A stretch of 64,000 nt of DNA, taken from contig NZ_SLVX01000009.1 in assembly GCF_004341885.1 (NCBI RefSeq), positions 145,457 through 209,456 of the forward strand. The letters run 5' to 3'. The stretch is from Shinella granuli (lineage in GTDB: Bacteria; Pseudomonadota; Alphaproteobacteria; Rhizobiales; Rhizobiaceae). The notes beneath the pieces were generated by a model. That model searched no databases. It worked only from the letters and a program-made list of their open reading frames with translations, and had not been told where the DNA came from. Below, in pieces: positions 44,683 to 53,206 of the stretch. The translations under genes and the position numbers were made by a program. Each line of letters begins with the position of its first letter. Within the stretch, counting starts at the first letter, position 1.

Positions 44683-44718
44683 AACGCGGACTATAATGAT
44701 CCGCGTTATGGCTTGCAA
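44681..44718 (-). promoter_or_regulatory. Leaderless promoter and autoregulatory operator of the Rrf2 gene
   Basis: On the minus strand TTGCAA (44713-44718), 17 bases and TATAGT (44690-44695) form a promoter. The ATG (44680-44682) is only 7 bases after the -10, predicting transcription from at or near the start codon. The arms ATAACGCGGA and TCCGCGTTAT (44681-44690 and 44700-44709) are a perfect inverted repeat flanking the -10, a natural repressor site. Confidence 0.7.
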
Positions 44719-44792
44719 GCAGGATGACGTTCGGATGGGCCCGATCGACGGGCCGCATCGCCGCTGCCAGGCATCCGGAAGCCCGGTCGCGA

Positions 44793-45767
44793 TCACTCAT
44801 GCAGATCGCGACCGGTTAACCGCACGCTTTGTGCCCACAGAGCTTCGGCGATGGTCGGATCGACCGCGAAAGGCCGAACACCAGCCGCGCCGAGCTGGCC
44901 TTCCGTGCGCAAAGGTGCAATGTCGCAATCCTCGCAATAGACACCGCCGATCCCGGCCAGTTCCGGCGCGGTGGCACACCATATCGTGGTGGCGGCGCCC
45001 TGTTCGGACGATTTCTTGTCCCGGGCAGGATCGACCACCGGTGTACCGTCCTCGCTCAAAGCGCCGAACGCATCGATCTCTTCCCGGCTCAGATGCCGCG
45101 CCAGCGGACCGAGGATAGAGCCCGGATGAACCGAAAACGCCCGCACGCCATGCGCGATGCCACGCGCATCCAATGCAACGGCGAAGAGGGCATTCGCGGT
45201 CTTGGCCTGGCCGTACGCGAGCCACTTGTCATAGGGACGACGCGTGAAATTGAGGTCGTCGAGATCGAGGCCTCCAAGCTGGTGCGCGCGGGAGGAAAGG
45301 ACCACGACACGCGCGCCTTCGGCGGCACGCAGCGCCGGCCACAGCGCGGCAGTCAGATGAAAGTGCCCAAGGTGATTGGTGGCAAGTTGCCCTTCATGCC
45401 CTTCCTTGTCGCGGAACAGGGGCGTGGCCATCACGCCGGCGCTCAGTATCAGAAGATCGAGGGTTTCGTGATCGGCCTGAAACCTGTCGGCAAAACCGTC
45501 GATGGAAGCCGGATCGAGCAGATCCATGCAAACGATCTCGACGCGATCCATTCCGGACAATGCTTGCCGTGCGGCCGTGACGTCGCGTGCCGGCACGATG
45601 ACATGGGCGCCCCTCGACGCAAGAACCCGCACGGTCTCGCGACCAAGGTTGGATGCACCACCGGTAACGATGGCCGTCTTGCCGGAAAGGTCGACGTCCC
45701 GCACGACCTCCTCTGCCGTCGTGAAGGGGCCAAAGGGCGTGCCAAGTGTCTCTTGAGTGACCGTCAT
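44793..45767 (-). CDS. Short-chain dehydrogenase/reductase (retinol-dehydrogenase-like)
   Basis: A 324-residue SDR of the longer type. It has TGGASNLGRET as the NAD(P) motif, then LILSAGVMATP, VVVLSSRAHQ (Ser) and YGQAKTANALF (Tyr and Lys), and HPGSILGPLARHL. The length and the region with GVYCEDCDIA near the C terminus fit the WW-domain-oxidoreductase/retinol dehydrogenase-like group. AGGAG precedes the ATG. It is divergent from an AraC-type regulator across about 97 bases that contain a direct repeat, so it is inferred to be the AraC target. Confidence 0.92.
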   Translation of the reverse strand: MTVTQETLGTPFGPFTTAEEVVRDVDLSGKTAIVTGGASNLGRETVRVLASRGAHVIVPARDVTAARQALSGMDRVEIVCMDLLDPASIDGFADRFQADHETLDLLILSAGVMATPLFRDKEGHEGQLATNHLGHFHLTAALWPALRAAEGARVVVLSSRAHQLGGLDLDDLNFTRRPYDKWLAYGQAKTANALFAVALDARGIAHGVRAFSVHPGSILGPLARHLSREEIDAFGALSEDGTPVVDPARDKKSSEQGAATTIWCATAPELAGIGGVYCEDCDIAPLRTEGQLGAAGVRPFAVDPTIAEALWAQSVRLTGRDLHE

Positions 45768-45832
45768 GTTCTTCTCCTGTCTGAAAGCCAGGAAAGTGGA
45801 CGCCGAAGACGAGTAATTCTATATGAAATATA

Positions 45833-45861
45833 CCTGAATCATATCGAGATCATCCTGAATC
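45833..45861. promoter_or_regulatory. Direct repeat, candidate AraC operator
   Basis: CCTGAATC occurs at 45833-45840 and again at 45854-45861, exactly 21 bases apart (two helical turns), immediately before the AraC gene start. On the other strand it lies upstream of TATAGA in front of the SDR gene. Paired direct repeats at this spacing are what AraC-type activators bind. Confidence 0.5.
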
Positions 45862-45864
45862 GTC

Positions 45865-46815
45865 ATGGAAGACCCGCTTTCACAGTTCCTGAGCCTGGTC
45901 GAGGCGCGCGCGGTGATATCCACCGGGCTTGCGGCACGAGGCCTATGGGCAATGCATGTACCGCCCGTGCGGGCGCTCAAATGCAACATGATCAAGCGTG
46001 GCGAATGCACGGTGGAGACCAGGGGAAAGCGATGGCGGCTGACGGCGGGAGACTGTTTCCTGATCGGCCCCGAACTGCCTTTTGTCATCGGGACCGATTT
46101 GAACCGCCTGCCCCGGCACGCTGCCGAGGTTTTTGCCGGACCACGCGAGAGCAGCTACGCACAGTTGGATGCCGGCGCGGGACCGGACTTCCTTTGTCTC
46201 AGCGGGCGCATGGACCTGACGGAAACCGCACGGTTTCTGACGGACACGCTACCGCCGATAATCGTGGTCCGCTCGGACAGCCCGGTTGCCGGGCGCCTGC
46301 ACTGGCTTGTCGGCAGGCTGGAGGACGAGCTTTCCTCCAACGCCCCCGGCTCGACGGCGATGGCAAGGCAGATCATGCAGATGATTTTCATCGAGCTGCT
46401 GCGAAACCTACCGGAAGAGCGGACGGGCAGCTGGCTTGCGGCGCTTTCCGATCCGCGGATCGGCGCCGCGCTGCGCGCCATTCACGATGCGCCCCATCGG
46501 GTTTGGCGCCTCGATGAGCTTGCAGGGATCAGCCATCTCTCACGATCGCGGTTCTCCGCACGGTTTCGTGCCGCCGTCGGGCGCGCCCCGATGGACTATG
46601 TGCTGCGATGGCGCATGACACTCGCACAAAAGGCGCTGCTGCAACCGGATGCAACGATCGCGACCATCGCGGCGCAGTTCGGTTACGGTTCGGAAAGCGC
46701 CTTCATCCACGCCTTCCGCCAGGCGACCGGCCTGACTCCACGCCAGGCCCGGCAGGAAGCAAGATCAAAGGCTACAGACCTGCCCGCCGGCCTCGATTTC
46801 TCTTCCAACCGGTAG
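45865..46815 (+). CDS. AraC family regulator with cupin effector domain
   Basis: A 316-residue regulator. The N-terminal ~190 residues form the cupin_6 effector domain (MHVPPVRALKCNMIKRGE and WRLTAGDCFLIG). The C-terminal AraC domain has WRLDELAGISHLSRSRFSAR and ATIAAQFGYGSESAFIHAF, followed by RQATGLTPRQARQ. It is divergent from the SDR gene at 44793-45767, with which it forms a regulator-target pair typical of this subfamily. Confidence 0.93.
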   Translation: MEDPLSQFLSLVEARAVISTGLAARGLWAMHVPPVRALKCNMIKRGECTVETRGKRWRLTAGDCFLIGPELPFVIGTDLNRLPRHAAEVFAGPRESSYAQLDAGAGPDFLCLSGRMDLTETARFLTDTLPPIIVVRSDSPVAGRLHWLVGRLEDELSSNAPGSTAMARQIMQMIFIELLRNLPEERTGSWLAALSDPRIGAALRAIHDAPHRVWRLDELAGISHLSRSRFSARFRAAVGRAPMDYVLRWRMTLAQKALLQPDATIATIAAQFGYGSESAFIHAFRQATGLTPRQARQEARSKATDLPAGLDFSSNR

Positions 46816-46885
46816 GGAAGAGGGGATGTGCCCCCCTTAAGAGACCGCCGGATCGCAAGCCCTCCGAGTTTCCCGGAACGGCAGT

Positions 46886-48187
46886 CTAAATCCTACCCGA
46901 CCGGATCATGCTGAAATAATTGTCTCCACCCACCTGGCCGCCCTTCAATGCAATCTGCAGGCCATCCGCAGGACCGCCATGGGCCATGCAGAGCGGCGAG
47001 CCGGGCGTTTGCGGCAGCGGCATTCTCAGCGTGAGGGCGGCGATTCCCATCTCGCCGAGCGCATGGCTTGACGTGTCGCCTCCGGCGACGACGGCGCGCA
47101 AAAGGCCCGCGCGTGCCACCAGTTCCAACTGGATACGACCAAGTGCCCGGCTAAGCCGATGGCGTGCGCCGACGGATGAATCGAGCTCGCCGCCACGGTC
47201 GGCGGACGGCCCGAGTGCCGTGTAAAGCACGACGCTTCGGCCGCTCTCAAGCACCGTGAGGCCGGCCTCGACCGCGGCTGCGATGGTTGCAGTATTTTCT
47301 GCACGGGAAAGGGCGACCGGGTCGAGAGTCACGCCATCGAAACCATTGACGAGTGCATGGCGGATCTGGCGCTCCGTCGTCGGCGAAACGCTGCCGGAGA
47401 CGACGGCGATACGATCCACCGGACCGGCATCGGCAAAGGTTGGCTTCTCGCCGAGCAACCCGTCCTTCCGCCAGGCGGGGATCAGCGCATATTCGACGCC
47501 CGACGAACCGCAGACGAAGCGGCTTTTCGGGCGCAACCGGTTCCAAAGCAGGCTGCCTGCCGCCGCCTGCGTCTGCCGGTCGAGCACGTCGAGCAGCAGG
47601 ATATCCGCCTCCTCAGGCTCCGGCGCATCGAGCAGCGCGACATTGTCCACCAGCGCGGAGGACAGTTTTGTCTGGCGCGAGAGATGCAGCAGCACATTGG
47701 CCTCGTCCATCGGCGTGACGGGATGGCGCGCCATGACGGGATGGCGGTCGATGCGATAGTTGCGGCCCTGATAGGCGGCAAAGAGCTCGCCAAAGGCCGT
47801 ATAGCGCCGGATCTGCGGCGCGCCGACGATAAGCGGCACGGTCGCCGCGCCGAAGACGGCGCGGCCGATCTCGATCGCCCGGCCGATATTGCCGACATGC
47901 GGGGCGGAATCGAAGGTCGAGCAGACCTTGTAGTGGCAAAGCTCTGCATCCAGCGTCTTCAGCCAGCCGAAAGCCTCGCTCAGATGCACATCCATCCAGT
48001 CCGGAGCCTCGCTGCGGCTGGTGCCGGCAAGGCCGAAGGCGCGTGCACCAGCAAAGCGCGACAACAGGTCGGCATCCGGCACTTTCAGGAAAAGCACCGT
48101 CTCGACACCGTTCGAGGCAAGCGCCTCCATGACGTCGGTCGAGCCGGTGAAATCGTCGCCGTAGTAGCTGATCAGGGGTCGCATCAT
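46886..48187 (-). CDS. oiaK: Four-carbon acid sugar kinase family protein, probable 3-oxo-isoapionate kinase
   Basis: A 433-residue kinase of the former DUF1537 family. It begins ISYYGDDFTGSTDVMEAL, the N-terminal motif with the acceptor-binding DDFTG, and has the C-terminal nucleotide-binding VVAGGDTSSHALGEMGI and GGQVGGDNYF. It would phosphorylate 3-oxo-isoapionate at C4. The assignment rests on the partner genes (RuBisCO-like protein, apnO, apnL, apsD) as in the described rhizobial D-apiose pathway. It starts three bases after the RuBisCO-like gene. Confidence 0.85.
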   Translation of the reverse strand: MMRPLISYYGDDFTGSTDVMEALASNGVETVLFLKVPDADLLSRFAGARAFGLAGTSRSEAPDWMDVHLSEAFGWLKTLDAELCHYKVCSTFDSAPHVGNIGRAIEIGRAVFGAATVPLIVGAPQIRRYTAFGELFAAYQGRNYRIDRHPVMARHPVTPMDEANVLLHLSRQTKLSSALVDNVALLDAPEPEEADILLLDVLDRQTQAAAGSLLWNRLRPKSRFVCGSSGVEYALIPAWRKDGLLGEKPTFADAGPVDRIAVVSGSVSPTTERQIRHALVNGFDGVTLDPVALSRAENTATIAAAVEAGLTVLESGRSVVLYTALGPSADRGGELDSSVGARHRLSRALGRIQLELVARAGLLRAVVAGGDTSSHALGEMGIAALTLRMPLPQTPGSPLCMAHGGPADGLQIALKGGQVGGDNYFSMIRSGRI

Positions 48188-48190
48188 GGC

Positions 48191-49447
48191 TCAGGCCGCC
48201 TTGCCATCGGCAAATTTTTCGATGGATTGCCGAAGTTCCGGATGGTCCTTGGCATAGGCTTCGAGCGGCACACCGGCGACCGCCGCCTCCCAGGCCTGCT
48301 TCACCGCCTTCACCCCTGCCCCCGGCCCGCCCGGATGGCTGACGATGCCGCCGCCGCAGAGATAGAGCAGGTTGGTCGAACCACCCGTCGCCGCGATCGT
48401 ATCCGGCGCCTGGCCGCCCCATTGGCCGGAGCCGATGACCGGAAGCGCCACGTCCCTGTCTGAAAACAGCGGCGTGGTGACCGCCTTGTAGGAGCGCACG
48501 AAACTGTCGTCCGGCTCCCAGTATTTGACACGGATGCCGTTGATCTGGAACTGGTCGACCCCGAGCAGGCGCCAGAACTGCTGCCAGACGGAGAACTCGA
48601 AGCCGAGCCCGGCATGACGCGTTAGGATGTCCCAGCCGTTGCGGTGGGCGTGCAATACAAGGCCGGAGCGCTTGCGCAGGAAGGCAAGCCCGCCGAAGCC
48701 GATGGAATTGATATTGACGACCGCACAATTGCCGCCGGCTTCCAGCACCCGATCATGATTGCGCATCATCTCGTCCGGATCGGCATGGCTGATGCCGAAG
48801 GCGTACATGACCTTCTTGCCGGTCTTCTGCTCGTGGTCGAGAATCTTCGGCATGACCGCCGCCACGCGATCCTTCAGCGACGAATAGGCCGGGCTCATCA
48901 GCTTCTCGTCATCCTTGATGAAATCGACACCCGCCTCGATCAGTTCACCGACCATTTCCGCCGTCTCATGCGGGCGAAGGCCCAATGCCGGCTTGACGAT
49001 GGTGCCGATGATCGGCCGGCCCCTGACCCCCGTCAGCGCAAAGCTCCCGGAAACGCCGAACTGGGGCCCAAGATGGGCAGCGGCGAATTCCAGCGGCAGC
49101 TTCATGTCGACGATGCGAATGCCTGTCATGCCCTTGATGGAGAAGACGCCGCCGATGGCGATCGTCATCAGCGCGGAAAGATCGGTGCCAATGGCATCCA
49201 GCGGGAAGTCGATGTCGACATCCGCGCGGCTGAACTGCGTGGCGTCGCCTGCCTCGTCGGGAAAGGATGCGCGATCCACCGGCGTGAGCGGACGGATGGC
49301 GACGACGCGCGCGGCGACGCGGGCCTTCAGCGCCTCCGTCTCGCCCGGCAGCGCCACGAAGGTACCGGTCGACTGGTCGCTGGCGATTTTCATCGCCATA
49401 GCCTCCACCGGACCCGGCGTCTCTATCCGATATGTCAGACGGATCAC
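48191..49447 (-). CDS. oiaX: RuBisCO-like protein, probable 3-oxo-isoapionate-4-phosphate transcarboxylase/hydrolase
   Basis: A 418-residue member of the RuBisCO large-chain superfamily. It keeps GTIVKPALGL (the KPxxGL lysine), and GVDFIKDDEKL with the carbamylated lysine and the two acidic metal ligands. HAHRNGW follows, but the loop-6 segment is GIRVKYWEPD, unlike true RuBisCO, so it is not CO2-fixing. In the known pathway it converts 3-oxo-isoapionate 4-phosphate to 3-phosphoglycerate and glycolate. A GTG start is chosen: GGGAGG lies four bases before it and the family begins with ITYRIETP-like residues. Confidence 0.9.
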   Translation of the reverse strand: MIRLTYRIETPGPVEAMAMKIASDQSTGTFVALPGETEALKARVAARVVAIRPLTPVDRASFPDEAGDATQFSRADVDIDFPLDAIGTDLSALMTIAIGGVFSIKGMTGIRIVDMKLPLEFAAAHLGPQFGVSGSFALTGVRGRPIIGTIVKPALGLRPHETAEMVGELIEAGVDFIKDDEKLMSPAYSSLKDRVAAVMPKILDHEQKTGKKVMYAFGISHADPDEMMRNHDRVLEAGGNCAVVNINSIGFGGLAFLRKRSGLVLHAHRNGWDILTRHAGLGFEFSVWQQFWRLLGVDQFQINGIRVKYWEPDDSFVRSYKAVTTPLFSDRDVALPVIGSGQWGGQAPDTIAATGGSTNLLYLCGGGIVSHPGGPGAGVKAVKQAWEAAVAGVPLEAYAKDHPELRQSIEKFADGKAA

Positions 49448-49592
49448 GTTCCCTCCCGCCGCCGAGGCGTATCTTGTTATAGCCCAATAACTGGTATAAT
49501 GAGTATTTATGTTATTGCAAGCCGATTGCGGTGAAAGCTGTTGCGGCGAAGGAACTTGGTGCATATTCAAACCTGTCGAAATCAGGTGACTC
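49448..49592. promoter_or_regulatory. Bidirectional regulatory region between oiaX and the GntR gene
   Basis: The 145-base region holds a perfect TATAAT (49495-49500) pointing toward the GntR gene, TATAAC facing oiaX, and AACTGGTAT at 49489-49497, which also occurs before apnO. GTTAT/ATAAC inverted arms (49476-49491) and AATAAC/GTTATT (49486-49516) surround it. It is the obvious control point for the D-apiose genes. Confidence 0.65.
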
Positions 49593-50309
49593 ATGAGCGT
49601 CGTTTCCGAACCGATCGTCCGCAAGAAACTCTCCGACGAAGTTTTCGCGCGATTGAAGACCATGATCGAAACCGGCGAATTGAAAGCCGGCGACGACATG
49701 CCCTCCGAACGCGAACTCATGGAGCGCTACGGCGTCGGCCGCCCGGCCATTCGCGAGGCCATGCAGGCGCTCGCCGGCAAGGGGCTGGTCGAGATTTCCC
49801 AGGGTGAACGTGCCAAGGTGCTGCGCATCACCGCCGAATCCATCATCCGCCAGGTGGACCTGCCGGCCAAGCTGATGCTTTCCGGCTCCTCCGACTCGCT
49901 GGAACACCTGAAGAGCGCCCGCATCTTCTTCGAGCGCGGCATGATTCGCGAGGCCGCCACCAAGGCGACACCGGAGCACATCGCGGAATTGCGCGCCCTC
50001 CTCGACAAGCAGAAACAGAGCCTCGGCGATGCGGATGCCTTCATCGATGCCGACATGGAATTCCACCAGTACATCGCGCAGATCTCGGGCAATCCGATCT
50101 TCGCCGCCGTCAGCGGCGCGATGCTGGGGTGGCTGAAATCCTATCATACCGAAATGCTCATCTGGACCGGTCGCGAGAACTTCACGCTCGCCGAGCACGA
50201 GGAAATCATCCGTGCCATCGAGAGAGGCGATGCGGACCTTGCCGAAAAGGCGATGATCAAGCACCTCGAACGCTCCCGCGCACTTTATGCGCTCAAGGGA
50301 CAGAAATAG
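49593..50309 (+). CDS. GntR/FadR family regulator, NanR-like
   Basis: A 238-residue regulator. The N-terminal GntR helix-turn-helix is GDDMPSERELMERYGVGRPA with IREAMQALAGKGLV (residues about 33-65). The C-terminal all-helical FCD domain has Asp/His metal ligands, e.g. DADMEFHQYIA. The organisation is close to E. coli NanR. It lies between the two halves of the D-apiose cluster, divergent from oiaX and convergent with apnL (1 base between stops), and is inferred to be the pathway repressor. Confidence 0.92.
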   Translation: MSVVSEPIVRKKLSDEVFARLKTMIETGELKAGDDMPSERELMERYGVGRPAIREAMQALAGKGLVEISQGERAKVLRITAESIIRQVDLPAKLMLSGSSDSLEHLKSARIFFERGMIREAATKATPEHIAELRALLDKQKQSLGDADAFIDADMEFHQYIAQISGNPIFAAVSGAMLGWLKSYHTEMLIWTGRENFTLAEHEEIIRAIERGDADLAEKAMIKHLERSRALYALKGQK

Positions 50310-50310
50310 T

Positions 50311-52173
50311 TCAGAGCACGATCTCGGCACAGCCATAGGGCGGCAGGACGAGCCGCGCGGCGACGGGCAAAGCCTCTTCTGCGATCAGCGAAACCGAACG
50401 CGGCAGCGAAGGCAGGACCACTGTCTGCATTGCCGGCGTGATATTCGACAGCAGCAACCGCTTCCGCGAAGCAAGCCCAAGCACCGCATCCGGCCGCGAC
50501 GTTTCGACGGATTGCACATCCTCGCCCGCCAGCGCGCCGAGGCGTGCGACGACATGCGCGAGCGGCCGCCACGTCCCCTGCGCCCTCGGTTCGCCCTCCC
50601 CCGCCACCAGCCCGAACGGACCGGCAAGCGTCGAAAGCGTCAGGACTTCCAGCCCCGTCGCGGCAACGGTCGCGGCATAGGCCAGCGTCCAGGCGGCGCC
50701 GAACCGACCATTGTGGCGCGGATCGACATTGGCCATAGGAATGCGCGCTCCCGCCGGATTGTCCTTCGTCGTGCTGCCATAGGGGTTCTGCCGCATGGCG
50801 ATGGTCGAAGGGCCGATGCGGTAGGGCTTTTCGCCGTAGATGGCGCGGGTCGAGCGGACGACGGAAAGCAGCGCCTCGAAAGTCTGCATGACCGAGAGAT
50901 CGTCGGCAGCGTGCACGATGGGGTTCGTGCAATGGCTGACATAGTCGATGAGATCCGCGGGCACGCGCTTGCGGTTGAGTTCCGTGAAATAGCTCATCAT
51001 GCCACCGCCGAGGCGGATACCGGGAAAGGCGGCCCGCGCCGCGGCATAGATGTCCTTGAGCGGCGGGCATTCCGGCCAGATGCTGCCCGGCGGCGTCGAC
51101 TGGCGATCGACCGAGGGGCAGACGAAGAGCGTGTCGGGCAGCAGACCGGCTTCACGCACCAGGCGGGCAAATCCGGCCATCTCCTCGGCCAGCGGACGCC
51201 TGCACGGCACGGCCAGTTCCAGCGTCACCCTGAGACCGGATTTCGCCGCGATGCCGGCATATCCCTTCAAGGCCGCCAGGCCGTGGCCGGCGCCGGGATC
51301 GAAATGGGCAATCAGATGCCGTGCGCCGACGGCCGCCAGGGTATCGAGCGCGGCATGTTCCTGCGCGAGGCATTCCGGGCGCAGACCGACGCCGATTTCG
51401 GGAAAGCGGCGACCTGTCGGCGCCATTTGCAGGGTGATGGCGCCGGATGCGCCGGTGGCGGGCGCCGCATTGTCGGCAACCTGGATTTCGACCGATATCG
51501 CCTGGCTGAACGGCTGGCCCTCCGGCACGAGATAGGGCCAAGGCAGCGACAGCGGGCGCACATAGGTCTTGAAAGAGCCGTCGGTCCAGTTGCGCTGGTC
51601 CTCCATCTCGAAGACGTCGCCGCCGAACGTTGTCGCCGCCGAAATGCCGGATGCGACCTGATGGGTGATCGCGGAAATATCCTTGAACGGTTGCCAGGGC
51701 TCGATCTGGTCCGGCCAGTGCGCGTGCTCGACGCTGCCATCGCCGTGGCGGACCTGCAAGGGCCGTCCCGCCACGCCGGTGACCGGATGCAGCACGACGA
51801 AGCCGGCGCGCGCGGTTTCGAAATCGGCATCGCTGACGCAATCGGCGGAGAAGGCCACGGCCTTCGTGGTGCCGGAGATCGCAATGGCGCAATCCAGATT
51901 GGCGCCCGACGGCGCGGTGAAGCGGGCCTTGTAGGTAACGGAAAAACCCTCGCCCGCTGCCTGCACCGCCAGATCGCGGATCACGGCATTGCAGGTGCCC
52001 CAATCCTTGTCGCGCACAAGAAAGGCGATGGCGCGCAGCACCTCATGACCGCGAAACCGCAGGGTGCGCAGATTGCCATCCTGAAGCACCACGCTCAGGT
52101 CGCCGGCAACGAGCGTGCGGCTTTCCGGTTCGCGCTCGTTCGTGCCATAGAGCCTGAACGGGTCGCCGCTCAT
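50311..52173 (-). CDS. apnL: Probable D-apionate lactonase
   Basis: A 620-residue protein. Its length and composition agree with the D-apionate lactonase of the apiose pathway, which hydrolyses D-apionolactone to D-apionate. The protein has an N-terminal beta-rich part, a central TIM-barrel-like part (RHLIAHFDPGAGHG, LELAVPCRRPLAEE, VDRQSTPPGS, IRLGGGMMSYFTELN) and a C-terminal beta-rich domain. No general catalytic signature is evident, so the name rests on family size and context. It overlaps apsD by 4 bases (ATGA). Confidence 0.82.
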   Translation of the reverse strand: MSGDPFRLYGTNEREPESRTLVAGDLSVVLQDGNLRTLRFRGHEVLRAIAFLVRDKDWGTCNAVIRDLAVQAAGEGFSVTYKARFTAPSGANLDCAIAISGTTKAVAFSADCVSDADFETARAGFVVLHPVTGVAGRPLQVRHGDGSVEHAHWPDQIEPWQPFKDISAITHQVASGISAATTFGGDVFEMEDQRNWTDGSFKTYVRPLSLPWPYLVPEGQPFSQAISVEIQVADNAAPATGASGAITLQMAPTGRRFPEIGVGLRPECLAQEHAALDTLAAVGARHLIAHFDPGAGHGLAALKGYAGIAAKSGLRVTLELAVPCRRPLAEEMAGFARLVREAGLLPDTLFVCPSVDRQSTPPGSIWPECPPLKDIYAAARAAFPGIRLGGGMMSYFTELNRKRVPADLIDYVSHCTNPIVHAADDLSVMQTFEALLSVVRSTRAIYGEKPYRIGPSTIAMRQNPYGSTTKDNPAGARIPMANVDPRHNGRFGAAWTLAYAATVAATGLEVLTLSTLAGPFGLVAGEGEPRAQGTWRPLAHVVARLGALAGEDVQSVETSRPDAVLGLASRKRLLLSNITPAMQTVVLPSLPRSVSLIAEEALPVAARLVLPPYGCAEIVL

Positions 52174-53204
52174 GCAAGCAGGTCCGCAATCGCGATCGTC
52201 TCGCCATACTCGGCGCTGCGATAGGCGGCCTCGACGAGCGCGAAGGTCTTCAGGTTGTCACGGCCGGACGTATCCGGCTCGCGGCCCTCCGCCAGTCGCT
52301 CGACCCAGTGTTTCTGGATAAGCGCCACGCTCTCCTGGATATTGTGCCATGGGCGCGAGGCCCAGGGCAGCAGATTGGGCGCGACGACGCTCCGTGTCGT
52401 ACCGTCGGGACCGTGGACAGTCAGCTTGTAATCCTTGCCGAGGCGCAGCGTGCCCCTGCTGCCGTCGATCTCGACGAAGGTTTCCGGAAAGGGTTCTTCC
52501 GGCAGTTTCGTCGCGTAGCTGACATCGACGATCGAGGTGATGCCGTTGTCGTGGTCGAGCAGCATCGTGGCGACATCCTCGCCGGCAATATCCGGATTGA
52601 TACGGCGCGTGCGGGCCGTCATGCGGCTGGCATCCCCGAAGAGGAAACGGGCGATATCGAGGGAATGGATACCCAGGTCTTCGATGATGAAGCGCTTTCC
52701 CCTGGCAAGATAGGGCTGGCCGGAGAAGACATCGAAGCCGGAGCGAAAGGAAACCCGTCCCCAGAAGGGCTCACCGATCACACCGCTGTCCAGCACCGCC
52801 CTGACGGCGAGGATCGGCGTCTGCCACCGGAAATTCTCGTGGATCATCAGGGCAATGCCGGCCTTTTCGGCAGCGGCGACCATGGCCTTGGCATCGGCAA
52901 GCGCCGGGGCGAACGGTTTCTGGCAGATAACCGGCACCGCGTGGCTGGCGGCAAGCTCGACCAGCGCGCGGTGGCTGCCGACCGTCGTCGCTATGTCGAC
53001 GAAATCGAAGCCGCCATCATCGAACATCTCGTCCGCCGACCGGTATCGCCTGTCGACGCCGAACTGGTCGCCGACGAGGTGAAGACGCTCCGGATCGCGG
53101 TCGCAGATCGCCACGATCTCGACGCCATCAAGATCCTGCCAGCCATGCATCTGGTTGACGGCGAAGAAGCCGCAGCCGATCAGCGCACCCTTTGTCTTCG
53201 CCAT
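52170..53204 (-). CDS. apsD: Gfo/Idh/MocA oxidoreductase, probable D-apiose dehydrogenase
   Basis: A 344-residue NAD-dependent dehydrogenase. It has the N-terminal Rossmann motif GALIGCGFFAVNQ, the family CQKPFAPAL (EKP-like motif with the catalytic Lys) and EDLGIHSLDIARFLFG (catalytic His). In the pathway it oxidises D-apiose to the lactone. The start ATG precedes AKTKGAL, two bases after the permease stop, and the stop overlaps apnL. Other sugar substrates are possible for this family, but the context is specific. Confidence 0.87.
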   Translation of the reverse strand: MAKTKGALIGCGFFAVNQMHGWQDLDGVEIVAICDRDPERLHLVGDQFGVDRRYRSADEMFDDGGFDFVDIATTVGSHRALVELAASHAVPVICQKPFAPALADAKAMVAAAEKAGIALMIHENFRWQTPILAVRAVLDSGVIGEPFWGRVSFRSGFDVFSGQPYLARGKRFIIEDLGIHSLDIARFLFGDASRMTARTRRINPDIAGEDVATMLLDHDNGITSIVDVSYATKLPEEPFPETFVEIDGSRGTLRLGKDYKLTVHGPDGTTRSVVAPNLLPWASRPWHNIQESVALIQKHWVERLAEGREPDTSGRDNLKTFALVEAAYRSAEYGETIAIADLLA

Positions 53205-53206
53205 GC

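Noticed and set aside
48191..49720. Longer version of the RuBisCO-like gene beginning near 49720
   Set aside because: It would run through the whole divergent promoter region and into the GntR gene; the GTG at 49447 with GGGAGG fits the family N terminus.
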